A stretch of 64,000 nt of DNA from Neobacillus mesonae. Its GTDB lineage: Bacteria; Bacillota; Bacilli; Bacillales; Cytobacillaceae. The notes below the pieces were generated by a model. That model had not been told where the DNA came from and ran no database searches. It was given only the letters and a program-made list of their open reading frames with translations. The stretch spans positions 5,722,084 to 5,786,083 of the forward strand of contig NZ_KV440949.1 in NCBI RefSeq assembly GCF_001636315.1, written 5' to 3'. This document shows, one piece after another, positions 27,971 through 35,979 of this stretch (position 1 is the stretch's first letter; each line of letters opens with the position of its first letter). The translations under genes were made by a program, and so were the position numbers.

Positions 27971-28453
27971 TTAACGCATTGCTGCCAACTGTGCTTCAAG
28001 TCGATCGAGGGTTTGGCTAGCTCCCTCTATGGCTCCAAACTCTTTAACTACCTGTTCCCTAATTTCTGCAGAAGGAAAGATTAATCGTTGAATAAGTAAT
28101 GTATTATTATCCTCTTCGACAAAAGTTACGATTGTCTGAAATTGTCCGGGATCACCCTCTATATCATCGGCGGATGTATAAACGAGACGCTCAGGCTTTA
28201 CAATTTCCTTAAAGGTGATCTTATTTGGATATTCAACGCCATCTGGCCCTTTCATAATAAATCTCCAAATACCACCTGGTTTCATTTCAAATTCAGAAGT
28301 CGTAATGGAAAAACCTTTTGGCCCCCACCAGTTTTTTAGATGTTCCGGTTGGGTCCATGCTTTCCAGATTAGGTCACGGGATGCATTAAAAACTCGTTTT
28401 ACAAGTATTTCTTTTCCTTCAACTTCAACGGACGTTTGATTATTTGTAATCAT
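27971..28453 (-). CDS. SRPBCC/AHSA1-domain protein
   Basis: A 160-residue AHSA1 protein with RVFNASRDLIWKAWTQ, HLKNWWGPKGFS and a C-terminal ASQTLDRLEAQL. The start is set at ATG 28453 because GGAGG stands eight bases upstream; an ATG five codons earlier lies inside that ribosome site region and is rejected. It follows the ArsR gene by 27 bases, so the regulator and this protein share a transcript. Confidence 0.85.
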   Translation of the reverse strand: MITNNQTSVEVEGKEILVKRVFNASRDLIWKAWTQPEHLKNWWGPKGFSITTSEFEMKPGGIWRFIMKGPDGVEYPNKITFKEIVKPERLVYTSADDIEGDPGQFQTIVTFVEEDNNTLLIQRLIFPSAEIREQVVKEFGAIEGASQTLDRLEAQLAAMR

Positions 28454-28480
28454 TTTTAAAACCTCCATTAATTTTAAATG

Positions 28481-28804
28481 TTATTTTTCTTGTTTTTCTT
28501 GCATTACCTTTAAATAATCGTCCAAGCTATCAAATCTTTCTTCCCAAATTCGGCGATAAGACTCAAGCCAAGCATTTAATTGGATAAATGGCTCAGGTCG
28601 TAATTGATAGATGCGCCGATTTGCATCAGCGTGTACTTTAACAATTCCGGCATTACTAAGAACACGAAGATGTTTAGAAACTTGTGGCTGACGGATTTGT
28701 AAACGTTCGGAAATTTCCCCCACTGTAAGAGGACCTTCTCGCAAAAGCTCTACAATCTGTAAACGATTGGGTTCGGAAAGAGCATTCAGTGTTGTAGTAT
28801 CCAT
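28481..28804 (-). CDS. ArsR-family transcriptional repressor
   Basis: A 107-residue winged-helix protein: EPNRLQIVELLREGPLTVGE and IRQPQVSKHLRVLSNAG form the recognition region, followed by the wing VKVHADANRRIYQL. No Cys metal site is present, so it is not a classic metal sensor. It heads the operon of two AHSA1 proteins and a VOC protein, the arrangement usual for this subtype. Confidence 0.85.
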   Translation of the reverse strand: MDTTTLNALSEPNRLQIVELLREGPLTVGEISERLQIRQPQVSKHLRVLSNAGIVKVHADANRRIYQLRPEPFIQLNAWLESYRRIWEERFDSLDDYLKVMQEKQEK

Positions 28805-28960
28805 TTATTGAACCCACCCCTATCCATAAAACAGCTAAATTTAATATCCATTTAAATACTTTTTAATTTAATTGTAACAAGGACTAAGTCTCAATATCCC
28901 CTCCCAACTGCATACAAATCTCCAAAAATGACATTGTGTTATGAAGCTCTCACCTTTGTT

Positions 28961-29013
28961 TATATTCCTTAAAAGGAATATAACATAACAGGAATATTCC
29001 TGTAAAGGAATAT
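28961..29013. promoter_or_regulatory. Cluster of palindromes sharing AGGAATAT
   Basis: TATATTCCTT and AAGGAATATA arms flank an AA centre (28961-28982); 5 bases on, ACAGGAATATTCCTGT (28988-29003) is a perfect 16-base palindrome; AAAGGAATATT follows at once. Three repeats of one half-site in 53 bases look like a cooperative operator. It lies between the ArsR gene and the tRNA-like RNA; the protein is unknown. Confidence 0.45.
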
Positions 29014-29043
29014 TTAGATTATTTTTTATTGAATTTTAAATTA

Positions 29044-29111
29044 AGAAGTAGCCAGGGTCGAACGAATCTGCCCGTGGGTTTATCCCGTCAGCGAAACCGT
29101 TCCCCCCTACT
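29044..29111 (-). ncRNA. Structured, tRNA-sized segment of unknown nature
   Basis: AAGTAG and CTACTT close a 68-base GC-rich segment in an AT-rich surrounding. Inside are GGG/CCC hairpins, one with a distorted TTCG-containing loop that recalls a decayed T-arm. It lies 100 bases downstream, on the same strand, of the tRNA-like RNA. No D-arm or anticodon arm can be drawn, so a functional tRNA is not claimed. Confidence 0.3.
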
Positions 29112-29210
29112 TGTAGAAACGTGAAGGGGATAAAGTATTATCCATCAATGAAATATCAGTCTCATTTTATAATCAAATATAAATCAAGGACTATAAAAAA
29201 GAACAACGAT

Positions 29211-29404
29211 GCCTCCGACGGGATTCGAACCCGCACTCCTTGCGTAAGCATAGGCTATGGGCAACACGCTTCCCTACGGTATTTCACCGGCTGGAATTTC
29301 ACCAACCTCAGCTTTTTTGCTTTTCGGTGCTTCTGAAACCATTACCTTGCGACCCGGTGGCTACAATGTTTTCCGGCGCTCTTCCCTTCTAGAGCTACGG
29401 AGGC
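29211..29404 (-). ncRNA. tRNA-like RNA of 194 nt with long insert in place of the anticodon arm
   Basis: Read on the minus strand, the ends form a perfect 7-bp acceptor stem (GCCTCCG at 29404-29398 with CGGAGGC at 29217-29211, then A). TA and a D-arm follow (GCTC, loop with GGG, GAGC). Near the 3' end is a standard T-arm, GCGGG TTCGAAT CCCGT. Instead of an anticodon arm and variable loop there are about 125 bases with several hairpins, for example CGGTGAAATACCG. No CCA is encoded. A consensus promoter ends 9 bases before the RNA and TTCTTTTTT follows it, so it is an independent transcript. The insert is too short for a group I intron core and none of its conserved elements are seen. A Y-RNA-like or tmRNA-like tRNA mimic is possible. 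Confidence 0.65.
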
Positions 29405-29413
29405 ATTTTGTAC

Positions 29414-29442
29414 ATTATATGCTAATTAAGAATATTTTTTAA
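29414..29442 (-). promoter_or_regulatory. Promoter of the tRNA-like RNA
   Basis: On the minus strand TTAAAA (29442-29437) and a perfect TATAAT (29419-29414) are 17 bases apart; the RNA would begin about 8 bases after the -10. Confidence 0.75.
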
Positions 29443-29513
29443 CAAAATACTATTTTTCCGGTTCAATCACAAACCAGTTCATTGCTACTCTCGTACTCAT
29501 CCCTGTTTTATTT

Positions 29514-29990
29514 TTAAAATCTTTTGACGGAAAAGAAATAAAAAATCCCACCCATCATCCAGTATGGTTCCCAGAAGAATAGTCTCCAAAAGGTCGCATA
29601 TGGATCAAGGTTAAATTCTAGAAGATGAAACGCATGTAATACAATTGTGATGAAATTTAGAAAACCGTACAAAAACAATAATGCTCCTCCAATTTTTGCA
29701 GTGTAATAAAGTAATTTGTTCATGATTGGTTTATTCCAACGAACAATCAGCATCAAAAGAAAGATCCCACCAAGTAATTTAACAAAACCTGTCAACCAAA
29801 CGATGACTACAAATGAGGGTGATGGGTTTACGGACATCTCATAAATGGAACCGCCTAGAGACCGTACCCCCATCAAGCCACCCATTGCCCAATAAAAACT
29901 CATCCCTGAAAAAAGAAGCGTCCAACTAATTCCCAGACCTATACACCAAGGATTTCTTTTTAGAAAAAATCTCTGATTCATACTATTCAA
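29514..29990 (-). CDS. DUF3995 membrane protein
   Basis: A 158-residue integral membrane protein with four predicted helices: LGISWTLLFSGMSFYWAMGG, the stretch around FVVIVWLTGFVKLLGGIF, KIGGALLFLYGFLNFITIV and a C-terminal one ending in FYFFSVKRF. The VRSLGGSIYE loop between helices 1 and 2 fits DUF3995. No function is known for the family. It stands alone on the minus strand upstream of the tRNA-like RNA. Confidence 0.7.
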   Translation of the reverse strand: MNSMNQRFFLKRNPWCIGLGISWTLLFSGMSFYWAMGGLMGVRSLGGSIYEMSVNPSPSFVVIVWLTGFVKLLGGIFLLMLIVRWNKPIMNKLLYYTAKIGGALLFLYGFLNFITIVLHAFHLLEFNLDPYATFWRLFFWEPYWMMGGIFYFFSVKRF

Positions 29991-30158
29991 AAGTTTCTTC
30001 CTCGCTTACCATCTGTATTTAATCAAGATAACGTTTTTTCCAATATTATACTCTAATTTTTATGAATTGGATTCAGACCCAAATTCAAAAATATTTATCC
30101 ACCCCTGTCCTTTTTACCTGAAACTTACTATATAGAAGGTGAAAGGAGGTGATTGACC

Positions 30159-30380
30159 ATGGCACAAGCGGTATTAACCGGTTCAAAGCTTCGCTTGGTG
30201 TTCCAGGTTGGCATGGATGAGGAAGGTAAACCGATCCTAAAGTCCAAAACGTTTAACAACATTAAGATGGAATCCACCACAGATCAGTTATTCCAAGCAG
30301 CAACCGCCATTTCCAGCTTAACAAATGGCATTCTGAACAACCTTGAGCGTAACGACAGCTCAGAACTTTTAGCAGAATAG
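30159..30380 (+). CDS. DUF1659 small protein
   Basis: A 73-residue protein beginning MAQAVLTGSKLRLVFQVG and ending with ISSLTNGILNNLERND, as in the DUF1659 family of Bacillus. The ATG at 30159 has AAAGGAGGTGATTG upstream; a TTG six bases earlier lies too close to the ribosome site. It is first in a three-gene set with DUF2922 and YvrJ proteins. The function is unknown. Confidence 0.85.
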   Translation: MAQAVLTGSKLRLVFQVGMDEEGKPILKSKTFNNIKMESTTDQLFQAATAISSLTNGILNNLERNDSSELLAE

Positions 30381-30429
30381 TAGTCTTAGAGGAGTAACAG
30401 GATAATCCATGTAAAGGAGGTGATTGACA

Positions 30430-30648
30430 ATGGCGAAAACATTGGAATTACAGTTTGGGACAGAGTTCGGAAAGACAGCGCGAATTACTGTGGACAATCC
30501 AAAGGAGCCGATTGATGAGGCTGCTGTGAAGCAAGCGATGGAGCAGATCATTGCGGCAGATGTTTTCTTCACTCCGAGCGGTAACCTTTCTGTTGCGAAG
30601 GGTGTAAGAGTAGTCGACCGCAACGTGACCGAATATGAAATCATCTAA
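30430..30648 (+). CDS. DUF2922 small protein
   Basis: A 72-residue protein starting MAKTLELQFGTEFGKTARIT with VDNPKEPIDEAAV and ending VVDRNVTEYEII, typical of DUF2922. Its leader repeats the AAAGGAGGTGATTG sequence of the DUF1659 gene 49 bases upstream, suggesting copied translation signals. The trio with DUF1659 and YvrJ recurs in Bacillus; no function is known. Confidence 0.85.
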   Translation: MAKTLELQFGTEFGKTARITVDNPKEPIDEAAVKQAMEQIIAADVFFTPSGNLSVAKGVRVVDRNVTEYEII

Positions 30649-30655
30649 TGACGGA

Positions 30656-30690
30656 GGGGCTGGATTTCATAGAGAATCCGCCCCTTTTTT
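30656..30690 (+). terminator. Terminator between DUF2922 and yvrJ-like genes
   Basis: GGGGC and GGATT pair with AATCC and GCCCC around one mismatch; TTTTTT follows at 30685-30690. Read-through must feed the following YvrJ gene unless it has its own promoter. Confidence 0.8.
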
Positions 30691-30723
30691 ACAAATATTA
30701 ATTAACGAAAGGAGCGAATAACT

Positions 30724-30861
30724 GTGGAGCAAATCATTCCACTCATTAGCGAAGTTGGCTTCCCCATCGTGGTGACCCTCTACCTGCTTTACCGGATTGA
30801 GTCTAAGCTTGATTTAGTGGTCCAATCGATTCAAAGTCTGCCAGAACGTATGAAGGGATGA
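30724..30861 (+). CDS. YvrJ-family small membrane protein
   Basis: A 45-residue protein from a GTG at 30724 with AAAGGAGCG upstream. One hydrophobic helix (FPIVVTLYLLYRI) and a short charged tail ending LPERMKG are the YvrJ pattern. It completes the DUF1659/DUF2922/YvrJ set. Too short for most gene finders, but the family match and ribosome site make it convincing. Confidence 0.8.
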   Translation: MEQIIPLISEVGFPIVVTLYLLYRIESKLDLVVQSIQSLPERMKG

Positions 30862-30895
30862 AGCAGGGGAATCGTTTGCAAAAGATCATGTTATA

Positions 30896-30962
30896 AGCAA
30901 AGTTGGTGGATAGCGTGGGAATGTTCTACATAAGAACTTTCCCATGCCCCACCATCTTTGCA
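30896..30962. repeat. Long imperfect inverted repeat after the yvrJ-like gene
   Basis: GCAAAG, TGGTGG and TGGGAA at the left pair with TTCCCA, CCACCA and CTTTGC at the right around ATGTTCTACATAAGAACT. The hairpin has no T run, so it resembles a dispersed element or an RNA-stabilising structure more than a terminator. Confidence 0.5.
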
Positions 30963-31326
30963 TTAGAATATACATTTTAATTCACTCATTGTGAGGCACA
31001 AGAACCTTCCCAATAATTTTTTATTGAATCATGCTTGAATTTTTGTTAAATCATTGACAACTTTTTAAAATATTCATTAATAGAAATGGGGCCATCCCCC
31101 ACAGCATTAAGGTATTAATACTGTGGGGAGACTGACCCCAAATTTAAATATCCCCTACTTATTGTAACTCTCAATTCCTTTTGATTTTCAATCCTACCAG
31201 TATGCTCTTTGTAGTCCCCCAACAATGGATCCAACAGGACCATTTCGGTTTTTCATGACAATGTTTTTTGGTTAAGTTAGGACTCAATAATTGCTTTCAA
31301 TAACGTCTTCGGCTTTAGGTATTCAC
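30963..31326. other. Intergenic region with hairpin repeat
   Basis: No gene. It contains one GGTCAGTCCC-type hairpin repeat (31088-31139). The sequence between 31190 and 31320 resembles, in decayed form, the 3' end of the DnaB-like gene at 33434 (for example a trace of tatgctctttgtagt against tatgctcgttgtaat), so it may be a gene-end duplication. Confidence 0.4.
31088..31139. repeat. Dispersed GGTCAGTCCC hairpin repeat
   Basis: GGGGCCATC and CCCCACAG on the left pair with CTGTGGGG and ACTGACCCC on the right around an AT-rich loop. It matches the copies at 32879-32928 and 38573-38622. Confidence 0.6.
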
Positions 31327-31779
31327 TCATCCTTGGGGAAATTGTTCTGCTTCTATCTGCTCCAGAAAAAGTTCCAGCTGTTCTTGATGGGCTGCGTTTT
31401 CTTCCGTTTGTGGTATTGGAGAGCTTTCTTGTACCTCCGATTGAATCCCCGTTTCTTTTAGTACCTTTACTTTTTCATAATTAATCGTGTACCACTTTGT
31501 CTTATCTGTTTTCATCCGGTTCCAGTTGGCAGAAATCAGGTATCCCTGACTTTCTAGTGATTGAATGGTGCGTTTAATGGTATTCTCTGACCAATATGGC
31601 ATTTGCTTTTTCCATTCTTTGTAGGAATTGCAAACCCATTTTTGGCCATTCATTTCATGTGAGCTTGTATTCAGCCAGTAATGGATTTGCTGTAGAATTA
31701 TGGCTTCCTTTAAGCCAATCTTCACCGCCAAATTAGGGAGCGCCATAATCGGTCTTTTGTCCATAAATGATTTACTCAT
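31327..31779 (-). CDS. Phage-type replication/helix-turn-helix protein
   Basis: A 150-residue protein with LPNLAVKIGLKEAIILQQIHYW near the start and NSYKEWKKQMPYWSENTIKRTIQ, a winged-helix unit seen in phage and plasmid replication initiators and in proteins annotated as replication-associated HTH. The C-terminus is acidic and glutamine-rich. The ATG at 31779 has GGGGAC upstream. It is the last gene of a minus-strand run that includes DnaD-like and DnaB-like proteins. Confidence 0.6.
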   Translation of the reverse strand: MSKSFMDKRPIMALPNLAVKIGLKEAIILQQIHYWLNTSSHEMNGQKWVCNSYKEWKKQMPYWSENTIKRTIQSLESQGYLISANWNRMKTDKTKWYTINYEKVKVLKETGIQSEVQESSPIPQTEENAAHQEQLELFLEQIEAEQFPQG

Positions 31780-32227
31780 GAATGTCCCCTGCCTTTTCTA
31801 TTTCGATGAATAAATGACTGTGTATGTCAATAAGCTTACTCATCCATAGGACCATAATCTATTCACCTCCTATATAGTTTGGCGGTGGGAATAAGGATAG
31901 GATCTGATAAGATTGTTTTCATAAAATTAGTTATTTTCTTTTTGGTTGGAGCGCAAAAAATGGTAACCCTTGATGAAAAATTACACTATAAAAATGACTT
32001 CGGAATTTATCGGCGAATTTTCGAAGCATATCGGCGATTCTAGTAAATTTATTGGCGAATTTTAAATTTTATCGGCGAATCCAGCCAGTTTATCGGCTAA
32101 TCTAAGAACAACAATCTTTAAAAAAGAGCAAATTAAGACCTTTTTAATATCCCATCGTTCCTCCGCTAGCTTATTAGCCATTAAGACCGCATTTGAGCCA
32201 CCTTTGTAAGATTAGTGATGATCCCAC
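31780..32227. other. Intergenic region with GCGA repeats
   Basis: No supported gene. Contains five short repeats of TATCGGCGAAT type (31998-32105), listed separately. Confidence 0.5.
31998..32105. repeat. Tandem TTATCGGCGAAT repeats
   Basis: Five units of the form TTATCGGCGAAT (variants TATCGGCGATTC, TTATTGGCGAAT, TTATCGGCTAAT) spaced 20 to 26 bases apart. A related array with TCTATTAGCGAATT units stands at 58462-58548. The units share a GCGA core and fixed spacing close to two helical turns. Confidence 0.7.
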
Positions 32228-32803
32228 TTACATCCCACACCCTTCAAACCCTCTGCTCGTCACATACCCTGGCCTGCTCCAAATCTTTCGCTTGTCCTCC
32301 TTCGCCATCTTTTCATTTGACTGATATTCTAGTAAATATTTATAAGGCGGGTTGATGATGTAGGCTACACGCGCTAGCCCTCCCTGAAGCAGCTTTTCTT
32401 GAACCGATTGCCCATCAACATACACATAAGCAAGCAGCCGACCGTATGAATCTTTGGTGTTCCCTTGTTCGAACTCAAGACTTAATGGACCTCCCCTTAC
32501 AAGATGCTCATTCCGTATTGCCGCTTCCCTGGCATACGGCTGGATACAAAACCCCGGCTTTTTTGATTCGGGTGTATCTATTAATAGGTAACGTACCGTT
32601 TCTATTTTTCCCATGACCATCACTTTAATCGTATCGCCATCAATCGTTTCAACCAATCTAGCAGGAATCCGACCCGTTTCAGTGGCACCGGTCAATTCCA
32701 TAACGGAATCGGTGCTCTGCTGGACTTTTTCCGATTCTTGAGGCGAAAAAATAAGAATGGCAGCCGATGTAATTAAAGCGGTATTTACCAAATACTTTCG
32801 CAC
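32228..32803 (-). CDS. nuc: Thermonuclease-family (SNase) secreted or anchored nuclease
   Basis: A 191-residue staphylococcal-nuclease-like protein. ARLVETIDGDTIKV opens the OB fold, VRYLLIDTPES carries the active-site Arg and metal-binding Asp, and DSYGRLLAYVYVDG carries the second Arg. The start is GTG at 32803 behind GGAGGG; the protein then begins with a signal-type hydrophobic stretch (YLVNTALITSAAILIF), so it is exported. It lies in the replication-type gene run. It would cut DNA or RNA with calcium. Confidence 0.85.
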   Translation of the reverse strand: MRKYLVNTALITSAAILIFSPQESEKVQQSTDSVMELTGATETGRIPARLVETIDGDTIKVMVMGKIETVRYLLIDTPESKKPGFCIQPYAREAAIRNEHLVRGGPLSLEFEQGNTKDSYGRLLAYVYVDGQSVQEKLLQGGLARVAYIINPPYKYLLEYQSNEKMAKEDKRKIWSRPGYVTSRGFEGCGM

Positions 32804-32878
32804 GATATTTCCCTCCGCCAATAAGATTGAAAAACCTGTCGTAATCCTTATAAAACCTAGCTTGATCATTCCAAAATA

Positions 32879-32928
32879 GGGTCAGTCCCCCGCTGCATGA
32901 AAGTATGATTACTGCGGGGAACTGACCC
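32879..32928. repeat. Dispersed GGTCAGTCCC hairpin repeat
   Basis: GGGTCAGT, CCCCGC on the left pair with GCGGGG, ACTGACCC on the right. Near-perfect copy of the family, located between two genes of one strand. Confidence 0.65.
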
Positions 32929-32947
32929 AAATATCTAATTTCCCAAT

Positions 32948-33370
32948 CTAGCCCCTCGTATAATAACCTGCAACAGCTGGGAAACTTTCATATTCCATCC
33001 TCATATCCCGAAACGAAATTACCTCTTTTCCCCTAAAAAGTTTGTAATCTAGCGAATATTTATGACAGTTCAATGGGGGCTGCTGATATGTCATAGTATA
33101 AAAATGGATGGCCTCCTGCTCGCTGACAGCAAAGATAAAGACAAAATCCTCACGGTTCATTTTAAGTGAGTAGATGCCTACCTTATGAAAGCCCAAAACA
33201 TTGTTTTGTATCATTTCTGCTACCTTCTGATGATCGGCCTGGTCCAAGTTTAATTTTGATACATTGTCATCTAATGAAACTTTCTGCTCCGCCAGTAAAT
33301 AGTAGATGTAATGGGCCAATGAGGATTCTTCAAAATAGATCGAATCCAGGTAAAGCTCTTTCACTAGCAT
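32948..33370 (-). CDS. Hypothetical 140-residue protein
   Basis: An unrecognised protein with an alternation of helices and strands and a tail of FPAVAGYYTRG. It begins at ATG 33370 behind AGGTG. It lies 63 bases after the DnaB-like helicase gene and on the same strand. No catalytic motif is visible. Cytoplasmic location is likely. Confidence 0.55.
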   Translation of the reverse strand: MLVKELYLDSIYFEESSLAHYIYYLLAEQKVSLDDNVSKLNLDQADHQKVAEMIQNNVLGFHKVGIYSLKMNREDFVFIFAVSEQEAIHFYTMTYQQPPLNCHKYSLDYKLFRGKEVISFRDMRMEYESFPAVAGYYTRG

Positions 33371-33433
33371 GTGAAAACACCTCGCATTTTAGACTCATTT
33401 ATTGCCCTAATTGTTTTATAAGGCAAAGGAACG

Positions 33434-34696
33434 CTATAAAAGGCTAACACTGTTTTCCTTCTTGTCCTCAACCCTGCCGGTATGCTCGTTGTAATTCACA
33501 GCAATTGTTCCAACTGGACCATTGCGGTTTTTCGAAACAATGATTTCAAGTGTAGGATCGTTGGAGTCCTTGTCATAATACGCTTCCCGATACAAGAATA
33601 AAATGACATCGGCATCCTGTTCCACACTTCCGGATTCCCGTATATCAGACATCATCGGCCGTTTATTGTTTCTTGATTCCACCGAACGATTGAGCTGTGC
33701 CAAACAAATGACAGGGCAGTCAAAATCCTTGGCCATTGTTTTGAGTGATTTGGAAATTTCCGTTACTTGTAAATGGGCATTTCCTCCGTAAAATTGACTT
33801 GGTTGAATCAATGTTAAATAATCGATAAACACGATTGGTTTCCTGTATGGAAATTGGTGTATCAGCTTTCTTGTTTTCGCCCTCATTTCGGCAATCGTTT
33901 GCCCAGCCCCATCAAATATTTGCATATGGGTTTCATTGAGATCCCCAATGACGTCCGACCATTTATTCTTTTGACTTTGAGTTAGCAATCTTTTTGGATC
34001 GCGCATTTTTGCGCGGTTAAAACCCCCTGTCGAAGCCATTAATCGGGAGGTTATCAGCTTTTCAGGCATTTCTAATGAAAAGACAATCGGCAGAAACCCT
34101 GCCCAGCCCGACATTTTTGCAAAATGAAGCATCACATCGGTTTTACCCATTGACGGCCTTGCAGCTATAATCGTCACTTCCCCGCCCCTAAAGCCACCGG
34201 TCACAAAATCGAGCTTTTGGATACCCGTTGTCGCACTTTTCAGTTGTGGTTGCTCTTCCCAAGGGGCTTCATATATCCCAGCCAACGCTTGTTGTAAGGG
34301 CGTATGATCGTCCATTTTCGATTGGTTAATATTATCCAATTCGGTAATAACCTTTGCAATCTCCCAATCATTCATCGCTGCAAGCGATAAGATGTTTTTC
34401 TTTTCCCGTTCCTTCCACTGCTCAAGAATGAGCTTCTCCATTCCGTCAAACTTCTCCACATCCGCATACGATAACAGTTCCGACATGTAAGACATTCCCC
34501 CGTATGATTCGAGGTCGGGTAAGGTGGTCAATGTAATCAAATCAATATTCTTACCAGCTTGCTTAAACTCCGCCATTCTTCTCATTAATTCCTTATGCCG
34601 GCTGCTTTCTAGCTGTTCAGGTTGAATCACAGTATCCATGAGTAAGTACTCTGCCTTCATCAAGCTTCCTAAGAACGCTTTTTCAGCTATACTCAT
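33434..34696 (-). CDS. DnaB-like replicative helicase
   Basis: A 420-residue hexameric helicase of the DnaB family. The N-terminal domain (SIAEKAFLGSLMKAEYLL) is shortened. The C-terminal RecA-like domain has AARPSMGKTDVMLHFA near residue 185, VFSLEMPEKLITSRLMA, PIVFIDYLTLIQ near 285 and SDIRESGSVEQDADVILFLYR. Chromosomal DnaC/DnaB of Bacillus is about 450 residues, so this is an extra copy of phage or mobile type. It overlaps the DnaD-like gene by four bases. Confidence 0.85.
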   Translation of the reverse strand: MSIAEKAFLGSLMKAEYLLMDTVIQPEQLESSRHKELMRRMAEFKQAGKNIDLITLTTLPDLESYGGMSYMSELLSYADVEKFDGMEKLILEQWKEREKKNILSLAAMNDWEIAKVITELDNINQSKMDDHTPLQQALAGIYEAPWEEQPQLKSATTGIQKLDFVTGGFRGGEVTIIAARPSMGKTDVMLHFAKMSGWAGFLPIVFSLEMPEKLITSRLMASTGGFNRAKMRDPKRLLTQSQKNKWSDVIGDLNETHMQIFDGAGQTIAEMRAKTRKLIHQFPYRKPIVFIDYLTLIQPSQFYGGNAHLQVTEISKSLKTMAKDFDCPVICLAQLNRSVESRNNKRPMMSDIRESGSVEQDADVILFLYREAYYDKDSNDPTLEIIVSKNRNGPVGTIAVNYNEHTGRVEDKKENSVSLL

Positions 34697-35694
34697 TCCT
34701 CTTCACCTGCCGTTAAATCAAGTTCGAATCCACCTGGAACCGCTCTTCCACTCGAATACGTTTCGGGTGATTTCTTAGACTTAAGCTCAGCCTTTTGGTT
34801 CTCATGATCCTCTATTTCATCCACGGTCAATAACGATTCATTTTCCCAGTTTTTCAGTATGCCAACAATATAGTTCAGCCTTCGTTTGTTAGTGGCACAG
34901 GCAATATTCATCGCCTTTAAAATCACCTTTTTCGGCTGTAGAAAACTTGAATCATCTAACCAGGATAACAGCTGCTGTTTTGCATTCACATTCGTAAAAC
35001 CGAATCCATTCGAATCCCAAAACTCAACGATTTCTTTTACATCTTCTATTTTTTGATTACTCTCTAAGGTCTTCTCTATGTATGAATGGTTCTCTTCCTT
35101 CGGATGCATAGCTTGTTGTTGTTGTTGTTTTTCTTTTTTATTTTCTTTTTCTTTTTGTCCACGCGTCGTATAACGATACGGGAACGATTCGTCAAACAGT
35201 TCAGCTTCAGAAGCAATATATGGTTTTTCGTCATGGGTTTCCATGTCCTTTTCAAGATCGCTCTCTTCTTGTCCACAAAAAGATTCAAATAAGCTGCGAA
35301 TTTCACCTTTTTGTATAGCTTCCGCAACATAACGAATAAGCGAGGGATCCTCTACCTCTTTTAATTCGGAATAGATACAATCCATGACAGGTTTCCCGCC
35401 TTTATGCAGGTTGTCTTTCCCCCAGTTTTTGATGGCGAGTTCCCTTGTTTCTGGATTGTAGCGAATCAACTTATGGTGCATTGTGAACCTTTCCATTAAC
35501 GCATGCACACTCTCAATCGAATAGCCTAAATCAAATGCCATTTGCTTTTTCGTAATTTGATAGATTCCGATTTGAGTCGTATTGGGATTCGTAAGAAGAT
35601 AAAGGTAAAAATACTTATCTTCAGGAGTCATCTCTTCCGAAACAATCGGATTCTTCCAAAAATCAACACGCACCATTCTAAATTTTGCCATCAT
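34693..35694 (-). CDS. DnaD-domain replication protein
   Basis: A 333-residue replisome-organiser type protein. The N-terminal winged helix (FRMVRVDFWKNP, PEDKYFYLYLLTNPNTTQIG) is followed by an acidic linker with a poly-Gln run (residues ~190-200) and a DnaD C-terminal helix set (VKEIVEFWDSNGFGFTNVN, YIVGILKNW). The start is ATG 35694 with GAAAGGG upstream, not the far upstream ATG of the long frame. With the overlapping DnaB-like gene it forms a loader/helicase pair as in phage replication modules. Confidence 0.8.
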   Translation of the reverse strand: MMAKFRMVRVDFWKNPIVSEEMTPEDKYFYLYLLTNPNTTQIGIYQITKKQMAFDLGYSIESVHALMERFTMHHKLIRYNPETRELAIKNWGKDNLHKGGKPVMDCIYSELKEVEDPSLIRYVAEAIQKGEIRSLFESFCGQEESDLEKDMETHDEKPYIASEAELFDESFPYRYTTRGQKEKENKKEKQQQQQAMHPKEENHSYIEKTLESNQKIEDVKEIVEFWDSNGFGFTNVNAKQQLLSWLDDSSFLQPKKVILKAMNIACATNKRRLNYIVGILKNWENESLLTVDEIEDHENQKAELKSKKSPETYSSGRAVPGGFELDLTAGEEE

Positions 35695-35800
35695 CAAACA
35701 CTGCCCTTTCTTCAAAGAAATTTCTTCATAGTATATATAGATGCTTAGAAAGGAAATGGACAGGATGTTTAATAAAAGTATGTGAATATTTTTTGACAAA

Positions 35801-35847
35801 TCAAAAAAACACTCACAAACGTGATGTACAACATTTGTGAGTGTTTA
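35801..35847 (-). terminator. 12-bp hairpin upstream of the DnaD-like gene
   Basis: AACACTCACAAA (35808-35819) pairs perfectly with TTTGTGAGTGTT (35834-35845). On the minus strand seven T residues follow, so it would stop leftward transcription before the DnaD gene. It may be a terminator or an attenuator. Confidence 0.6.
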
Positions 35848-35979
35848 AGAAACTTCCTTTCTAAGATGGCATTTTAACTACTAGGTCATGCCCCTGTCCC
35901 CTTGTTCCAGAAAATGGGCTTGAAAATTATATTGGAACATAGTATTATATTTTACTAGTTGCAATCAAATATATCCCAA

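Noticed and set aside
29121..29336. 71-residue plus-strand open frame reading DGIRTRTP
   Set aside because: This is a translated tRNA-type T-arm on the wrong strand; the segment is explained by the tRNA-like RNA.
29211..29404. Group I intron inside a tRNA
   Set aside because: The insert is about 125 bases, shorter than known group I introns, and no P7/P3 core sequences are seen.
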